64,000 bases of DNA, taken from NCBI GenBank assembly GCA_963763135.1, contig CAVXNJ010000012.1:62001-126000 (forward strand), written 5' to 3'. The position numbers and the translations under genes are program-made. This DNA comes from JANMZO01 sp963763135. Its GTDB lineage: Bacteria; Actinomycetota; Acidimicrobiia; Acidimicrobiales; JANYDT01. A model generated the notes under the pieces. The model did no database searches and had not been told where the DNA came from. It saw nothing but the letters and a program-made list of their open reading frames with translations. Of this stretch, positions 8,109 to 17,148 are shown in pieces (position 1 is the first letter of the stretch; every line of letters begins with the position of its first letter).

Positions 8109-10901
8109 ATGACATCGTCCGAACGCTTGGCAACAGGCGCCGGTGGAAGCCGGGCCTATGTCTCGCCGGGTCCCGATGCCTCGTTCATGGCTCGCCTACA
8201 GGCGAACTGGCCACTTCTCGGACGCGATCGCGAACTGCTCGTCATCGAGAGCTTGCTCGATGACCGGCGAAGCCGGGCGGCGTTTCTGTTCGGGCCCGCT
8301 GGGGTCGGCAAAACCCGACTCGCCACCGAAGTCCGGACACGTGCCGAAGCCCGGGCGACGAAGACGTTTCGCATTGTCGGATCGGCCACGACGTCGGGCG
8401 TCCCGTTCGCTGCAGTGGCGCATCTACTCGACGCTCAGCTCCTCCGCGAGTCGGTCGGAACGGCGGTGCTGGAAGGAACCAACGAGGCCGCGTTGCTGGT
8501 CGGAGCTCTCCGAACATCATTACGTTCACATAACAATGATGACCCCATCGTGTTTGTCGACGATGCGCATCTCCTCGATTCACTCTCCGCCACGGTCGTT
8601 GCCGCGCTGATCGCCAACGGTGATGCGCGAGTGGTGGCAACGATTCGCCTCGGCGAGCCGATTCACGACACGCTGGCGGCCGTGCTTCGAAGTGGAGAAG
8701 CCGCTCGATTTGATGTGAACGAACTGGCTGATCACGAGATCGACACGGTTCTTCGCTCGGTTCTTGGAGCGCCGGTTGATCCGAACGCGAACTCCCGACT
8801 CCAGTCGTTGGCCGCCGGCAACATGCTGTATCTCCGGGAGCTTGTCATTGGAGCGGTCGACTCCGGTTCTCTACGACTTTCGCACGGCACCTGGTATGCC
8901 GGCGACCCGATTGCGGTGAGTCCGAGACTGCATGACCTGCTGACCGCCCGACTCGCATCCCTGTCGCCACCCGATCAACGGGCGGTTGCGCTGCTGTCGG
9001 TCGGCGGACGCGTGCCACTGCACGTGCTCGAGTCGTTGGCCGCCGATGCCGACCTCACCAGACTCGAGGAACTCGGGATCATCTCGATCTCCGACCGGTC
9101 AGTGTCCGACCCCCTGCGCCCGATTCGAAGCCGTACGGATGTGACGTTTGCGCACCCGCTCTTCGGCGAAGCACTGCTCAGCCGGTTGTCGAAGCTTCGG
9201 CTCCGAGCAGCGCGTGTCGAGTTGGCCAACGCGCTCGAGGCGGCGAGCGACAACGATCCGCTCGGCCAGGACCCGCAGGATCTGTTGCGTGTGGCGGTGC
9301 TTCGCTTGGATGCAGGAACCCAGGGAGACTCACAGACCCTGGAGCGCGGTGCCAGGTTGGCGAGATATGCGCATGACTTCGCATTGACGTCCCGGCTGGC
9401 CGAGGCTGCGTTCGTTCACCATCCAACGCCCACGCTCGGGGTGCTGCTCGGTGAGGCGCTATACGAAACCGGACGTTTCGAGGAGGCCGAGAGGGTTCTT
9501 CGAGGCTCCCTTTCCATGACGGCCGACGAGCGGGAGATGGTTCAGATCGGCGGGCAACTTCTCACGGTCCTGTTCTGGGGGCTGGCGAACGACGACGCTG
9601 CCGCGGAAGTGGTCGGCCATTTGTCGGACCGCCTAACGATTCCTGAATGTGTCGGCGCGCTCCTGGCTCACCGTGCCTCACTTGCCACCTTCTCGGGTGA
9701 TCCGGCCCAGGGCCTCGCGTTGCTCGACTTCCTTCCTCCGCTCGACGATCCGGTCGCCTTCAGCCAGATCGCCGTAAACCGTTCGATGACCCTGAGCCTC
9801 GTCGGCCGAACCGGTGAGGGGCTCGCGGAGGCCGACCGGGCGCTCGAACTGTACGCCCAGTTCGCCGAGCCGTTGCTCCTCCCGCACCCGAGTATTCACG
9901 ACGCCAACGCGGCGTTCGCTCTGCTTCACAGCGGCGCACCCGAACAGGCGCTGACCCGGGCGGCGACCGGCTACGACAAGGCAATCGCTGATCGGATGGT
10001 GGTCAGCCTGGTCTGGTGTCAGCTCGTGGCCGGCGAGTCCTGCCTGCTGCTGGGTCGCGCCACCGAGGCGCTCCATCATTTCGAAATCGCTCTCCACGAC
10101 GCCACGCGAGAGCTGTTTCGCGGCCAGGTGGCCATGGCGTGGGCGGGGGTGGCTCTGGCGAAGGCCCGACTCGGAGATCTGTCAGGGGCAAAGAGCGCAA
10201 TGCAACGTTCCGACGCCGAGGTCTCGCGAATCGGGTCGTTTGAACTGAGCATCTGTGCCGCTCGGGCCGGAGTGCTCGCTGCGTCGGGGAGTCTCGGTTC
10301 GGCGTGCAGCGAACTCCAGCGTGGGGCGGCGTTTGCTGCCAGCGGTGGAAGCGTGATCGGCGAGGCCTGGATGCTTCACGAGTTGGTCAGGCTCGGCATG
10401 TTTGCTGACGCGGCTCCCAGACTCAAAACGCTGGCCATGGAATCCGACAACCCGCTCGTTCAGCTCCGGGCCGGGCATGCGAGTGCGCTCGTGGCCGACG
10501 ACGCCGACTCGCTGGTCGAGATAGCGGAACGCTTCTACGAGCTCGGAGCGCTGATCATCTCCTCGGAGGTCTTCCTGGAGGCGTCCGCACGGTTCCGCAG
10601 CGCCGGCGACAATCGCCGAGCCAACGCAAGCTCGCTTCGGGCGAGCGCCGCGCTCACCGGCACCGACATGACCGTGCTTCCAAACGCCTCCGGGACGTCC
10701 ACCCCGACGCCGCTCACCCCGCGAGAACGCGAGATCGCCTACCTGGCGGCGGAGGGCCAGACGAATCGCGACATCAGCGCCCTTCTGTTCGTATCGACCC
10801 GGACGGTGGAGAACCACCTGTCGAAGGTCTTCGTGAAACTCGGCATCACAAGTCGCCACGAGTTGTCGGGCGCACTCGGCGGGAAGATGGACCACAGCTG
10901 A
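8109..10901 (+). CDS. LAL-type (large ATP-binding) LuxR family regulator
   Basis: A 930-residue regulator: N-terminal AAA/STAND ATPase (Walker A GPAGVGKT at 62-69, Walker B IVFVDDAHLLD), a long helical-repeat middle of the TPR/MalT type, and a C-terminal LuxR helix-turn-helix (LTPREREIAYLAAEGQ, then NRDISALLFVSTRTVENHLSKVF). Such proteins switch on transcription after ligand and ATP binding. ATG at 8109 (MTSSERLATGAGG) is preferred; the frame extends upstream into the ligD-pol gene. It begins 46 bp after ligD-pol and may share its transcript. A perfect operator-like palindrome lies 26 bp downstream, in front of the next gene. The ligand is unknown. Confidence 0.92.
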   Translation: MTSSERLATGAGGSRAYVSPGPDASFMARLQANWPLLGRDRELLVIESLLDDRRSRAAFLFGPAGVGKTRLATEVRTRAEARATKTFRIVGSATTSGVPFAAVAHLLDAQLLRESVGTAVLEGTNEAALLVGALRTSLRSHNNDDPIVFVDDAHLLDSLSATVVAALIANGDARVVATIRLGEPIHDTLAAVLRSGEAARFDVNELADHEIDTVLRSVLGAPVDPNANSRLQSLAAGNMLYLRELVIGAVDSGSLRLSHGTWYAGDPIAVSPRLHDLLTARLASLSPPDQRAVALLSVGGRVPLHVLESLAADADLTRLEELGIISISDRSVSDPLRPIRSRTDVTFAHPLFGEALLSRLSKLRLRAARVELANALEAASDNDPLGQDPQDLLRVAVLRLDAGTQGDSQTLERGARLARYAHDFALTSRLAEAAFVHHPTPTLGVLLGEALYETGRFEEAERVLRGSLSMTADEREMVQIGGQLLTVLFWGLANDDAAAEVVGHLSDRLTIPECVGALLAHRASLATFSGDPAQGLALLDFLPPLDDPVAFSQIAVNRSMTLSLVGRTGEGLAEADRALELYAQFAEPLLLPHPSIHDANAAFALLHSGAPEQALTRAATGYDKAIADRMVVSLVWCQLVAGESCLLLGRATEALHHFEIALHDATRELFRGQVAMAWAGVALAKARLGDLSGAKSAMQRSDAEVSRIGSFELSICAARAGVLAASGSLGSACSELQRGAAFAASGGSVIGEAWMLHELVRLGMFADAAPRLKTLAMESDNPLVQLRAGHASALVADDADSLVEIAERFYELGALIISSEVFLEASARFRSAGDNRRANASSLRASAALTGTDMTVLPNASGTSTPTPLTPREREIAYLAAEGQTNRDISALLFVSTRTVENHLSKVFVKLGITSRHELSGALGGKMDHS

Positions 10902-10926
10902 CGCTGCGCAGCGACCCCGGGTGGAA

Positions 10927-10945
10927 ATGAGTACCCGGTACTCAT
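10927..10945. promoter_or_regulatory. Perfect palindrome ATGAGTACC-C-GGTACTCAT, operator candidate
   Basis: A 9+1+9 perfect palindrome 35 bp before the start of the exported-protein gene and 26 bp after the LuxR stop codon. The symmetric, short-arm form without a loop suggests a DNA-binding site rather than an RNA hairpin. The adjacent LAL regulator is an obvious candidate binder, but this is inference. A related imperfect site (TGAGTACACCGACACTCA) lies at 56824 before another exported-protein gene. Confidence 0.6.
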
Positions 10946-10979
10946 GTATCAAACCGTGCCGATCCGTACCCTCAGACGC

Positions 10980-11594
10980 ATGAGTTCGACGGAGCAAACG
11001 CAAACCTCGTTTCTACGAGCAGCCGTTCTGGCGATCGCGGCCGCGGCCGCGGCTGCTGTCATCGTTGGTGTTGTTGCGCCGCTCGCCACTGCCGCGTCAA
11101 AACCGCGGACATCCAAACCAGGCGCTTCGAAACCAGCCACAACCAAAATGGCGGCTGCGGCCCCAACGGTGTCGGGAAACATCACCGTCAACGGCGTAAC
11201 AACCAAAATGCTCTACGGGTCAGCGCGCCTGGTGAAAGGGTTCTTCGATCCGAAGAAGAACGATGTCGAGGTCCTGCTGAGCGACGTGCCGCTCTCCGGC
11301 CCCGCACTCACGGACAGCTTCGAGCGGGACAAACTCGCGAAGAATGGCAAGGCCCATATCTTCGAGATCACCGTCGACGCATCCGGGACGCCGATCAGCA
11401 CGGCGTTTCGGCACAGCGGATTCTCGGGTCCGCCGCCGAGCGGCGTGGATACCTCCGACGTGTTCACCAAAACCACCCTGTCGACCACCGACGTCGAGGC
11501 CCGCTACCGGAGCACCACCTCGAAAGAGTTCTTCGACGACACCTTCGGGTTCGACGTCATGTTCCACCTCCCGATCTCTCCGAAAGCGAAATAG
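10980..11594 (+). CDS. Exported protein of unknown function
   Basis: A 204-residue protein with an N-terminal hydrophobic segment (FLRAAVLAIAAAAAAAVIVGVV) after a short polar start, then a Lys/Pro/Ser/Thr-rich linker (KPRTSKPGASKPATTK) and a soluble C-terminal domain rich in Asp and Ser/Thr. It is either secreted or anchored by its N-terminal helix. No family was recognised. ATG at 10980 (MSSTEQTQTS) is chosen over the ATG at 10944, which overlaps the palindrome. The next gene begins on its stop codon (TAGTG), so the two are translationally coupled. Confidence 0.75.
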   Translation: MSSTEQTQTSFLRAAVLAIAAAAAAAVIVGVVAPLATAASKPRTSKPGASKPATTKMAAAAPTVSGNITVNGVTTKMLYGSARLVKGFFDPKKNDVEVLLSDVPLSGPALTDSFERDKLAKNGKAHIFEITVDASGTPISTAFRHSGFSGPPPSGVDTSDVFTKTTLSTTDVEARYRSTTSKEFFDDTFGFDVMFHLPISPKAK

Positions 11595-12154
11595 TGTTTA
11601 CTGAACGCCGCATACGGGCCCACGGCCTGCCCGCACAAGCCACGGTTACGTCGATGGTTCCCCGCAAGTCGCACAACAGCGACTCGATGAGCCGTAAGTA
11701 CGACTACGTTCTCCAGGTGCGACCGGCTGACCACCCGCCCTTCGAAGCATCGGTAACGCTCTACGCCGCGTATCTCGGAGCGAAACCGCACGAATACGAC
11801 GAGGTGCGGGTGAAGTACGACCCGAAGAGCCTCAAGGTCATCTTTGATTTTGCCGGCGATGAACGCTTCGATACCGACGCCATGAACGCCCGAACCGCGC
11901 GTCTCCGCAAGGAAACCGCTGAAATGCTAGCGGCCCGGTCGGGGAATCCCGGCTCGCGCAGCACGTTCAAGCCGCTCAGCTCAGGGCCCATCGTCATGAT
12001 GCAGATCCCGGGAGCGACTGGGGATCACCTGTCACCTCAAATGGAGCTCGCTGCCAAAGCGGGGCTGGCCCGGCTTCTCGAAGTCGGACTCGTTTCCGCC
12101 GAACAATTCGAGGAGATGCAAGGGCGTCTCGGTGGTCAGCACAGCCCCGAGTAA
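11594..12154 (+). CDS. Uncharacterised protein with C-terminal SHOCT-like segment
   Basis: A 186-residue protein starting with GTG at 11594 that overlaps the previous stop codon by one base. The N-terminal part (GLPAQATVTSMVP, YDYVLQVRPADHPPFEASV, VRVKYDPKSLKVIFD) looks like a small beta-rich domain of the kind found in DUF3592-like proteins, here without clear membrane segments. The C-terminal helix pair (GLARLLEVGLVSAEQFEEMQGRL) resembles the SHOCT motif, a short oligomerisation module. Function unknown. It is coupled to the exported protein, which suggests joint action. A reverse-oriented TA-N5-RCTTA site lies at 11695-11706. Confidence 0.75.
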   Translation: MFTERRIRAHGLPAQATVTSMVPRKSHNSDSMSRKYDYVLQVRPADHPPFEASVTLYAAYLGAKPHEYDEVRVKYDPKSLKVIFDFAGDERFDTDAMNARTARLRKETAEMLAARSGNPGSRSTFKPLSSGPIVMMQIPGATGDHLSPQMELAAKAGLARLLEVGLVSAEQFEEMQGRLGGQHSPE

Positions 12155-12282
12155 CGACGATGAGGCCGGTCACCTCGCGGATTGGACCGCTGGTTACGTG
12201 GGCGCGAGGCGTGCCCGACGAGCTTGCGGTCCCATCCGCCGGGCCACCGTTCACTCACCCGACTCAACCTTGGAGGCAGTCA

Positions 12283-12480
12283 ATGATCAACCTCGTTCGC
12301 CTTAACGAAAGCGTGCATATCAATCCGGACCAGATCGTGTGCATCGTGCCGGCACCGATGTTGAGCAACGCGCAACGCTTCGACGTTCACTTCGTAAACG
12401 GCTACGTCCACGCGTGGCCGATCGAGAAGGGCGAAGAGGCCGAGGCCTCCCTGAGCCGTCTGATGGCCCTTCTGGCCTGA
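12283..12480 (+). CDS. Small FlbD-like protein
   Basis: A 65-residue protein reading MINLVRLNESVHINPDQIV and ending in LSRLMALLA, preceded by a strong GGAGG eight bases before the ATG. The opening (I-x-L-x-RLN, then INPDQI) and the later VHFVNGYVHAWP resemble the small FlbD family, best known from flagellar clusters. No other flagellar gene occurs in the window, so a flagellar role is doubtful and the similarity may only be of fold. The 129 bases upstream (12155-12282) contain no other gene. Confidence 0.65.
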   Translation: MINLVRLNESVHINPDQIVCIVPAPMLSNAQRFDVHFVNGYVHAWPIEKGEEAEASLSRLMALLA

Positions 12481-12514
12481 GGGCCGGAGCCAAGGCGGCG
12501 GTCACCGGCTTGGC

Positions 12515-12546
12515 GGTGAGCCATGGTGAGCCATGGGTGAGCCATG
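12515..12546. repeat. Three tandem GGTGAGCCATG units
   Basis: Units at 12515-12524 (one base short), 12525-12535 and 12536-12546 lie in the 76-bp space between the convergent FlbD-like and YjbR genes. They lie just outside both reading frames and look like slippage duplications. Confidence 0.8.
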
Positions 12547-12556
12547 TGCCGACCGG

Positions 12557-12940
12557 TCAGCTCGGGGCGACGTTCGACTGATCGAGCTTCGCCACGAGTT
12601 TCTTCGGCGCGACGTTGCGGTAGCTCTCCTCGATGAAGTCGCAGATCACATCGACCGGCGCCGCCGACAACGCGAACGTGACCCACCCCGCCTTCCCGAG
12701 CCCGTACCCGGTCGGTTGACACCCGGGGAGTTCCATCGCCTCGTGATGGGAAGCGGTCAGCTTCACCGTGACGGTCGGGTCCGTTGCGTCCATGCCGCCG
12801 AGGAACACGAACACCTTCTTGCCGACCTTGGCCACCGACTCGTTCCACGGATGGTCCTCCCAGGCCTCGGGGAGGCTCAACGCGAACCGCAGCACCTCGT
12901 CACGATGGGTCGTTGCCGTCTTCCTCTTCGCAGCAGCCAT
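12557..12940 (-). CDS. MmcQ/YjbR family protein
   Basis: A 127-residue YjbR-fold protein (double wing-like DNA-binding fold). The start (EVLRFALSLPEAWEDHPWNE), VGKKVFVFLG, KLTASHHEAMELPGC and GWVTFALSAAPVDVICDFIEESYRNVAPKKL match the family closely. Members are small cytosolic proteins with suspected DNA binding; physiological role mostly unknown. ATG at 12940 (MAAAKRKTATTHRD) has a basic leader. Its 3' end faces the FlbD-like gene, separated by the short tandem repeat. Confidence 0.88.
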   Translation of the reverse strand: MAAAKRKTATTHRDEVLRFALSLPEAWEDHPWNESVAKVGKKVFVFLGGMDATDPTVTVKLTASHHEAMELPGCQPTGYGLGKAGWVTFALSAAPVDVICDFIEESYRNVAPKKLVAKLDQSNVAPS

Positions 12941-12989
12941 GGCGGAACTGTACTGACGGACCGGAGTGGCGTCGACTGCCCGTGATTGT

Positions 12990-13691
12990 TCAGTTGCCCG
13001 CGGGAGGGTCGAACGCGATCACCTTGCCGCGGTTGATGCTGACCCAGTCGCGTGCCTCAAGGTAGGGCTTGAACGTGTCTGCGATGGCCTTCTGATCAGC
13101 GGCCAGCTTGGGCCGTTGCAGTTCGTAGAGGTGCGGAAACTCCGTCCAGGCGGCGACGGCGTCCCACAACCGAACGGCAGCTTCGCCTTTCGGAGGATCG
13201 AGCAGGACCGGCCCGAAGAGGCACTGGCCGTCGGGGAAGAACAGCGTGGGCACACCGAACCCACCGGCATCGATCACCTTCTGGTGTTCGGTTTTGATCT
13301 CGTCGTGGGTCGTCGGGTCGGCGATCGACTGGTCGACAATCGCGGGATCCGCGCCTATCTGCTCAAGAAGATGCCGGGCGACGTCGGGATGGTGGGGCCG
13401 GTTTCCGTCGACGTGAAGCGCCTTGCCCGCCACGGCGTACCACTTGTCGAGCATGTCCATGCTTTGGCGGCGCAACACGGCACCGATTCGCATCATCGAC
13501 CACCCGTACGACCACTCCCGCTCCCACGGGTGCTTCTTCCCGGCGACCAGGTTTACTTCCTCCAGGCTGAAGAACCGCCAGTTCACCGTGATCCCGGTCA
13601 GGTCCCGTACGTCACGCATCCACAGCGACGTCTGGTACGCCCACGGGCACATCACATCGAAGTGGAAATCAACTTCCGTTGGTCGAGTCAT
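12990..13691 (-). CDS. DsbA-family oxidoreductase, mycothiol-dependent nitroreductase (Rv2466c) type
   Basis: A 233-residue thioredoxin-fold protein with a helical insert. VDFHFDVMCPWAYQTSLWM contains the active-site cysteine in a CPWA form, i.e. the second (resolving) cysteine is replaced by alanine, as in many members of this actinobacterial family; the M. tuberculosis protein has CPWC. FGVPTLFFPDGQCLFGPVLLD supplies the cis-proline loop, and FPHLYELQRPK matches the family C-terminus. Expected to use mycothiol as thiol partner (inference from family). Cytosolic; no signal peptide. Begins with ATG at 13691, 64 bp from the end of the membrane-protein gene on the same strand. Confidence 0.88.
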   Translation of the reverse strand: MTRPTEVDFHFDVMCPWAYQTSLWMRDVRDLTGITVNWRFFSLEEVNLVAGKKHPWEREWSYGWSMMRIGAVLRRQSMDMLDKWYAVAGKALHVDGNRPHHPDVARHLLEQIGADPAIVDQSIADPTTHDEIKTEHQKVIDAGGFGVPTLFFPDGQCLFGPVLLDPPKGEAAVRLWDAVAAWTEFPHLYELQRPKLAADQKAIADTFKPYLEARDWVSINRGKVIAFDPPAGN

Positions 13692-13755
13692 GAGTCAGTT
13701 CTACGACAAGACTTACCAGTCCGCCAATCCCGGACGACGGGCGTACCTGAAGCCA

Positions 13756-14667
13756 CTAGGACAGCGCCGTCTGGGCCTTGCGGAACGAGGTGAAGGCGGC
13801 AAACTCGATTCCGCCCGAGATAGCGGCGGTGATCGCTGCACCGGCGAAGTTTCCGTGGGACACGCCAGAAATCACCTGGACCGTGGTGATCGCCAGATAC
13901 CCTACGGCGATCCACTTGGAGATGGTGAACGCGGTGCGGGCCGACGGACCTCCCGCTATCTTCCAGAGCACCCAGGAACCTGCGGCGCACAGAAGCATGA
14001 AGACGAGCACGACCAGCATCACGCCACGCAGAAAATCGAAAATCCCGGTGACGAGCTCGGCGTCCACGGTGTTCGCCGAACTTGACGACGATTCGATCGA
14101 TGTCGGCAGCGGCTTGATCTTGGCCACTTTGCTGGTCAACTGATACGCCGCTCCCATGAAGAGCGCTCCGAGCGTGTTGATGATCGAGAAGAACAACAAC
14201 CACCCTCTCGCCTGCGAGAGCGACGAGTCATCAGGCCCCGAGCGTTGCACTCGGTCCATCCGCTGGCCGTTCACCATCAGACGACCGGCGCTGTCGAGCG
14301 TCACCTTCGAGTCGGAAAGCGACGTTTGCCCGGCGGCGACGGGAGTGTGTCCAAACGGGTCGATGTCGGTTGGCTGCAGGTACTCGCCGTTGCGGTGCAC
14401 CTCGAACTTGTCACCCGACGCCAACTTGATCAGCAGCGATCCACCATCAGGTGACGGTCCCGAGAAACCGGTGGCCCGGAGCCGGGCGATGTCGGTGATC
14501 TTGGTGAGCAGTGACCCGCCACAGGCAACGTCGACCGAGGTCAGTCCAAAATCCCAGTGGACTCGCACAACCTCGTCGCCCGTCGTGGGATCCAGGAACT
14601 TCTGCTCGGGCACACATACCGCCTTTTCACCGACCGCACCCCGCTGGTGCCGACATGTCACGTACAT
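13756..14667 (-). CDS. Uncharacterised membrane protein with soluble N-terminal domain
   Basis: A 303-residue protein. The first ~150 residues are soluble (FLDPTTGDEVVRVHWDFGLTSVDVACGG..., DGGSLLIKLASGDKFEVHRNGEY), followed by about four membrane segments: GWLLFFSIINTLGALFMGAAY, FLRGVMLVVLVFMLLCAAGSWVLW, ISKWIAVGYLAITTVQVISG and FAGAAITAAISGGIEFAAF. No family recognised. The ATG at 14667 has a weak ribosome site; an internal GTG (VCVPEQKF, about residue 17) is preceded by AAAAGGCGG and may be the real start. It is divergent from the acyl-CoA synthetase gene; the 165-bp gap holds an A/T-rich tract near 14690-14735. Confidence 0.7.
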   Translation of the reverse strand: MYVTCRHQRGAVGEKAVCVPEQKFLDPTTGDEVVRVHWDFGLTSVDVACGGSLLTKITDIARLRATGFSGPSPDGGSLLIKLASGDKFEVHRNGEYLQPTDIDPFGHTPVAAGQTSLSDSKVTLDSAGRLMVNGQRMDRVQRSGPDDSSLSQARGWLLFFSIINTLGALFMGAAYQLTSKVAKIKPLPTSIESSSSSANTVDAELVTGIFDFLRGVMLVVLVFMLLCAAGSWVLWKIAGGPSARTAFTISKWIAVGYLAITTVQVISGVSHGNFAGAAITAAISGGIEFAAFTSFRKAQTALS

Positions 14668-14832
14668 ACCAAGTATCGACAGATCATCAGGAAAGGTTTA
14701 CGAAAAAGCTTCGGACGCTTACAAAATTGGCTCGAAGCATCGCGCCTCGCCGTCGGCCTGCTTTCGCTTGTCGCACCACTCTTCTGCCAGAATCCGGGCA
14801 CGTAACGGACACATCTCACCCGAGGAGGCACT

Positions 14833-16383
14833 ATGCCGCTCGCTGACCACGCGCTGGCCAACCCCGACAAGATCGCGACGATAATGGCCCGCACCGGCGC
14901 GTCGCTCACGTTCGGGGAACTCGACGACCGAAGCCGACGACTGGCGAGCGTCTGGCGCGACGCGGGTCTTCGTAGTGGCGACGTGGTTGCCCTGTTCATG
15001 GAGAACAACATCCGCTACCACGAGGTGTACTGGGCCGCGGTGCGGTCGGGAATGTACCTCTGCGCAGTAAACAAATACCTCACCGCGGAAGAAGCGACCT
15101 ACATCGTCAACGACTCCGGGGCCAAGTCCCTCGTTACCTCGGCGGCCCTCGGCGATGTCGTGGCCGACATGGTCGATCACATTCCGAATTGCGCCCTCCG
15201 CTTTGCGGTCGACGGATCGGTTGCGGGTTGCGACTCCTACGAGTCAGCAATTGCTGCGGCGAGCAACGAGCGTCCCGCTACCGAAATGCTCGGCGACTTC
15301 ATGAACTATTCGTCCGGCACCACCGGGCGACCCAAGGGAATCAAGCGTCCGCTCACCGGTCGGACCTTCAGCGAACCGTCGAACCTCGACAACCTCTGCA
15401 AGATGCTCTACGGCTTCGACGAGAACACTGTCTACATATCGCCGGCTCCGCTTTACCACTCGGCCCCAATTGCGTTTACCGCGGCGGTACACAGCCTGGG
15501 CGGCACGATCGTGATCATGGAGAAGTTCGATCCGAAAGAAGCGCTGTCACTCATCGAGAAGCACCGGATCACGCACAGCCAATGGGTGCCGACCATGTTC
15601 GTGAAGATGCTCAAGCTTGACCCGGTCGAGCGGACGGCGTTCGATCTCTCGTCGCACAAGGTCGCGGTTCATGCGGCCGCTCCGTGCCCCATCGAAGTGA
15701 AGCGCCAGATGTTGGATTGGTGGGGCCCAATCATCTGCGAGTACTACGGCGGCACCGAACTCAACGGCATGACGTTCTGCAACTCGGCCGACTGGCTTGC
15801 GCATCCGGGAACCGTCGGGAAACCGATCCTCGGCAAGCTTCACATCTGCGACGAGGCCGGGGTCGAAGTGCCGAACGGAACGCCGGGCGTCGTGTTCTTC
15901 GAGCGGGAGGAAATGCCGTTCCAGTACCACAACGATCCCGGCAAGACCGCGTCGGCCCAGCACCCCGAACACCCACTGTGGACCAAGCTCGGCGATGTCG
16001 GCTACATCGACGACGATGGCTTTCTCTACCTCACCGACCGCGAGAGCTTCATGATCATCAGCGGCGGGGTCAACATCTATCCGCAGGAAATCGAGGACTG
16101 CATTGTGATGCACCCGAAGGTCGCCGACGTCGCCGTCTTCGGTGTGCCCAATGAGACGATGGGCGAAGAAGTGAAAGCCGTCGTGCAGCTGGCAGTCGGT
16201 GTCGAGGCATCCGACGCGTTGGCCAACGAGATACTCGAACATGCCAAGCAGCACATCGCGGCGTACAAAGTTCCGCGCTCGGTGGACTTCGTGGCCGAGC
16301 TTCCACGACTCGAAACCGGAAAGCTCTACAAGCGCCTGCTACGGGATCGTTACTGGGGCAACCACACCTCGAAGATCGTTTGA
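14833..16383 (+). CDS. Acyl-CoA synthetase (AMP-forming, FadD-like)
   Basis: A 516-residue ANL-superfamily enzyme that activates a carboxylic acid to its CoA thioester through an acyl-adenylate. P-loop YSSGTTGRPKG, the A5-type EYYGGTE, A7 DVGYIDDDGFLYLTDR, and the C-terminal catalytic lysine region (LETGKLYKR) are all present. It is close to the actinobacterial FadD/acid-CoA ligases, with a rather short N-terminus. GAGGAGG precedes the ATG at a good distance. Substrate not predictable; fits with the window's other acyl-CoA genes. Confidence 0.93.
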   Translation: MPLADHALANPDKIATIMARTGASLTFGELDDRSRRLASVWRDAGLRSGDVVALFMENNIRYHEVYWAAVRSGMYLCAVNKYLTAEEATYIVNDSGAKSLVTSAALGDVVADMVDHIPNCALRFAVDGSVAGCDSYESAIAAASNERPATEMLGDFMNYSSGTTGRPKGIKRPLTGRTFSEPSNLDNLCKMLYGFDENTVYISPAPLYHSAPIAFTAAVHSLGGTIVIMEKFDPKEALSLIEKHRITHSQWVPTMFVKMLKLDPVERTAFDLSSHKVAVHAAAPCPIEVKRQMLDWWGPIICEYYGGTELNGMTFCNSADWLAHPGTVGKPILGKLHICDEAGVEVPNGTPGVVFFEREEMPFQYHNDPGKTASAQHPEHPLWTKLGDVGYIDDDGFLYLTDRESFMIISGGVNIYPQEIEDCIVMHPKVADVAVFGVPNETMGEEVKAVVQLAVGVEASDALANEILEHAKQHIAAYKVPRSVDFVAELPRLETGKLYKRLLRDRYWGNHTSKIV

Positions 16384-16419
16384 CCGAACTTACCGAGGGG
16401 CCGGAAGGCCGAGCGGGTC

Positions 16420-17148
16420 TCAGTCGCTCTGGGGGTCCCGCAATCGGGCGAGGGCTCCCGGCGTGCGCGCTCCCCACCAGAACAGGTCCTTGCCGTCGAC
16501 GAACTTCACCGGGGCGAAGGCGGCAAGTTCGTCGTGTTGGCGCATGGTGAAGGGGTAGGGCTCGCTCGGAGCCAGAACCAGGGTGGGTTTGGCCGCCACG
16601 ATTTCCGCATCGTCGACGGTCGGGTAGCGATCGCTATGCGCGCTGAACACGTTGTCGAATCCAGCCGCGGCCAGCATCGAGGAACCGTAGGTCGACGCGC
16701 TCACGGTCATCCACGGTTTGCGCCAGATCGGAACGAACACCCGAACCGCTTCTGCCAGCTCAGTAGTTCCGATCGGGTCGGGCACGCCGCACGCCCGGCC
16801 AATCGCTGGATCGATCCCCAGAGCGAGCGCGAGTCGTTCCATCTGCGGGCCGACGTCCCCGACCGAGAGAATGGAGATGACGTGGACCGGGCACCCGGCG
16901 TCGACCAACGCGTCGTAGTCCTCCCGCCGGTTCTCCTGATCGCACACCACGACGAGGTCCGGGGCCAGCGCGACGATGTCGGACACCCGGGGATCCTTGG
17001 TTCCACCAACCGTCGGAAAGCGGTCGCCGAGCTCACAGAAACGGGTCACCGCGACCGGCTCGACTCCCCAGTCGAGAAGCGTCTCCGACGCTGAAGGAAC
17101 CAGGCTGACGACCCGGAGCGCCGAATCGCGGGGACCGTGGCTGCTCAC
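16420..17148 (-). CDS. BtuF-like helical-backbone metal/cobalamin-receptor protein without signal peptide
   Basis: A 242-residue TroA/BtuF-type periplasmic-binding fold: RVVSLVPSASETLLDWGVEP, GTKDPRVSDIVALAPDLVVV, LAAAGFDNVF and LVLAPSEPYPF are typical of cobalamin-binding receptors. No signal peptide or lipobox is present, so it is probably intracellular, unlike transport receptors. Its GTG start overlaps the preceding gene's stop by four bases (ATGTGAGC at 17145-17150), indicating translational coupling with the PH-domain gene. No ABC permease or cobalamin gene is adjacent, and no cobalamin riboswitch was recognised. Confidence 0.85.
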   Translation of the reverse strand: MSSHGPRDSALRVVSLVPSASETLLDWGVEPVAVTRFCELGDRFPTVGGTKDPRVSDIVALAPDLVVVCDQENRREDYDALVDAGCPVHVISILSVGDVGPQMERLALALGIDPAIGRACGVPDPIGTTELAEAVRVFVPIWRKPWMTVSASTYGSSMLAAAGFDNVFSAHSDRYPTVDDAEIVAAKPTLVLAPSEPYPFTMRQHDELAAFAPVKFVDGKDLFWWGARTPGALARLRDPQSD

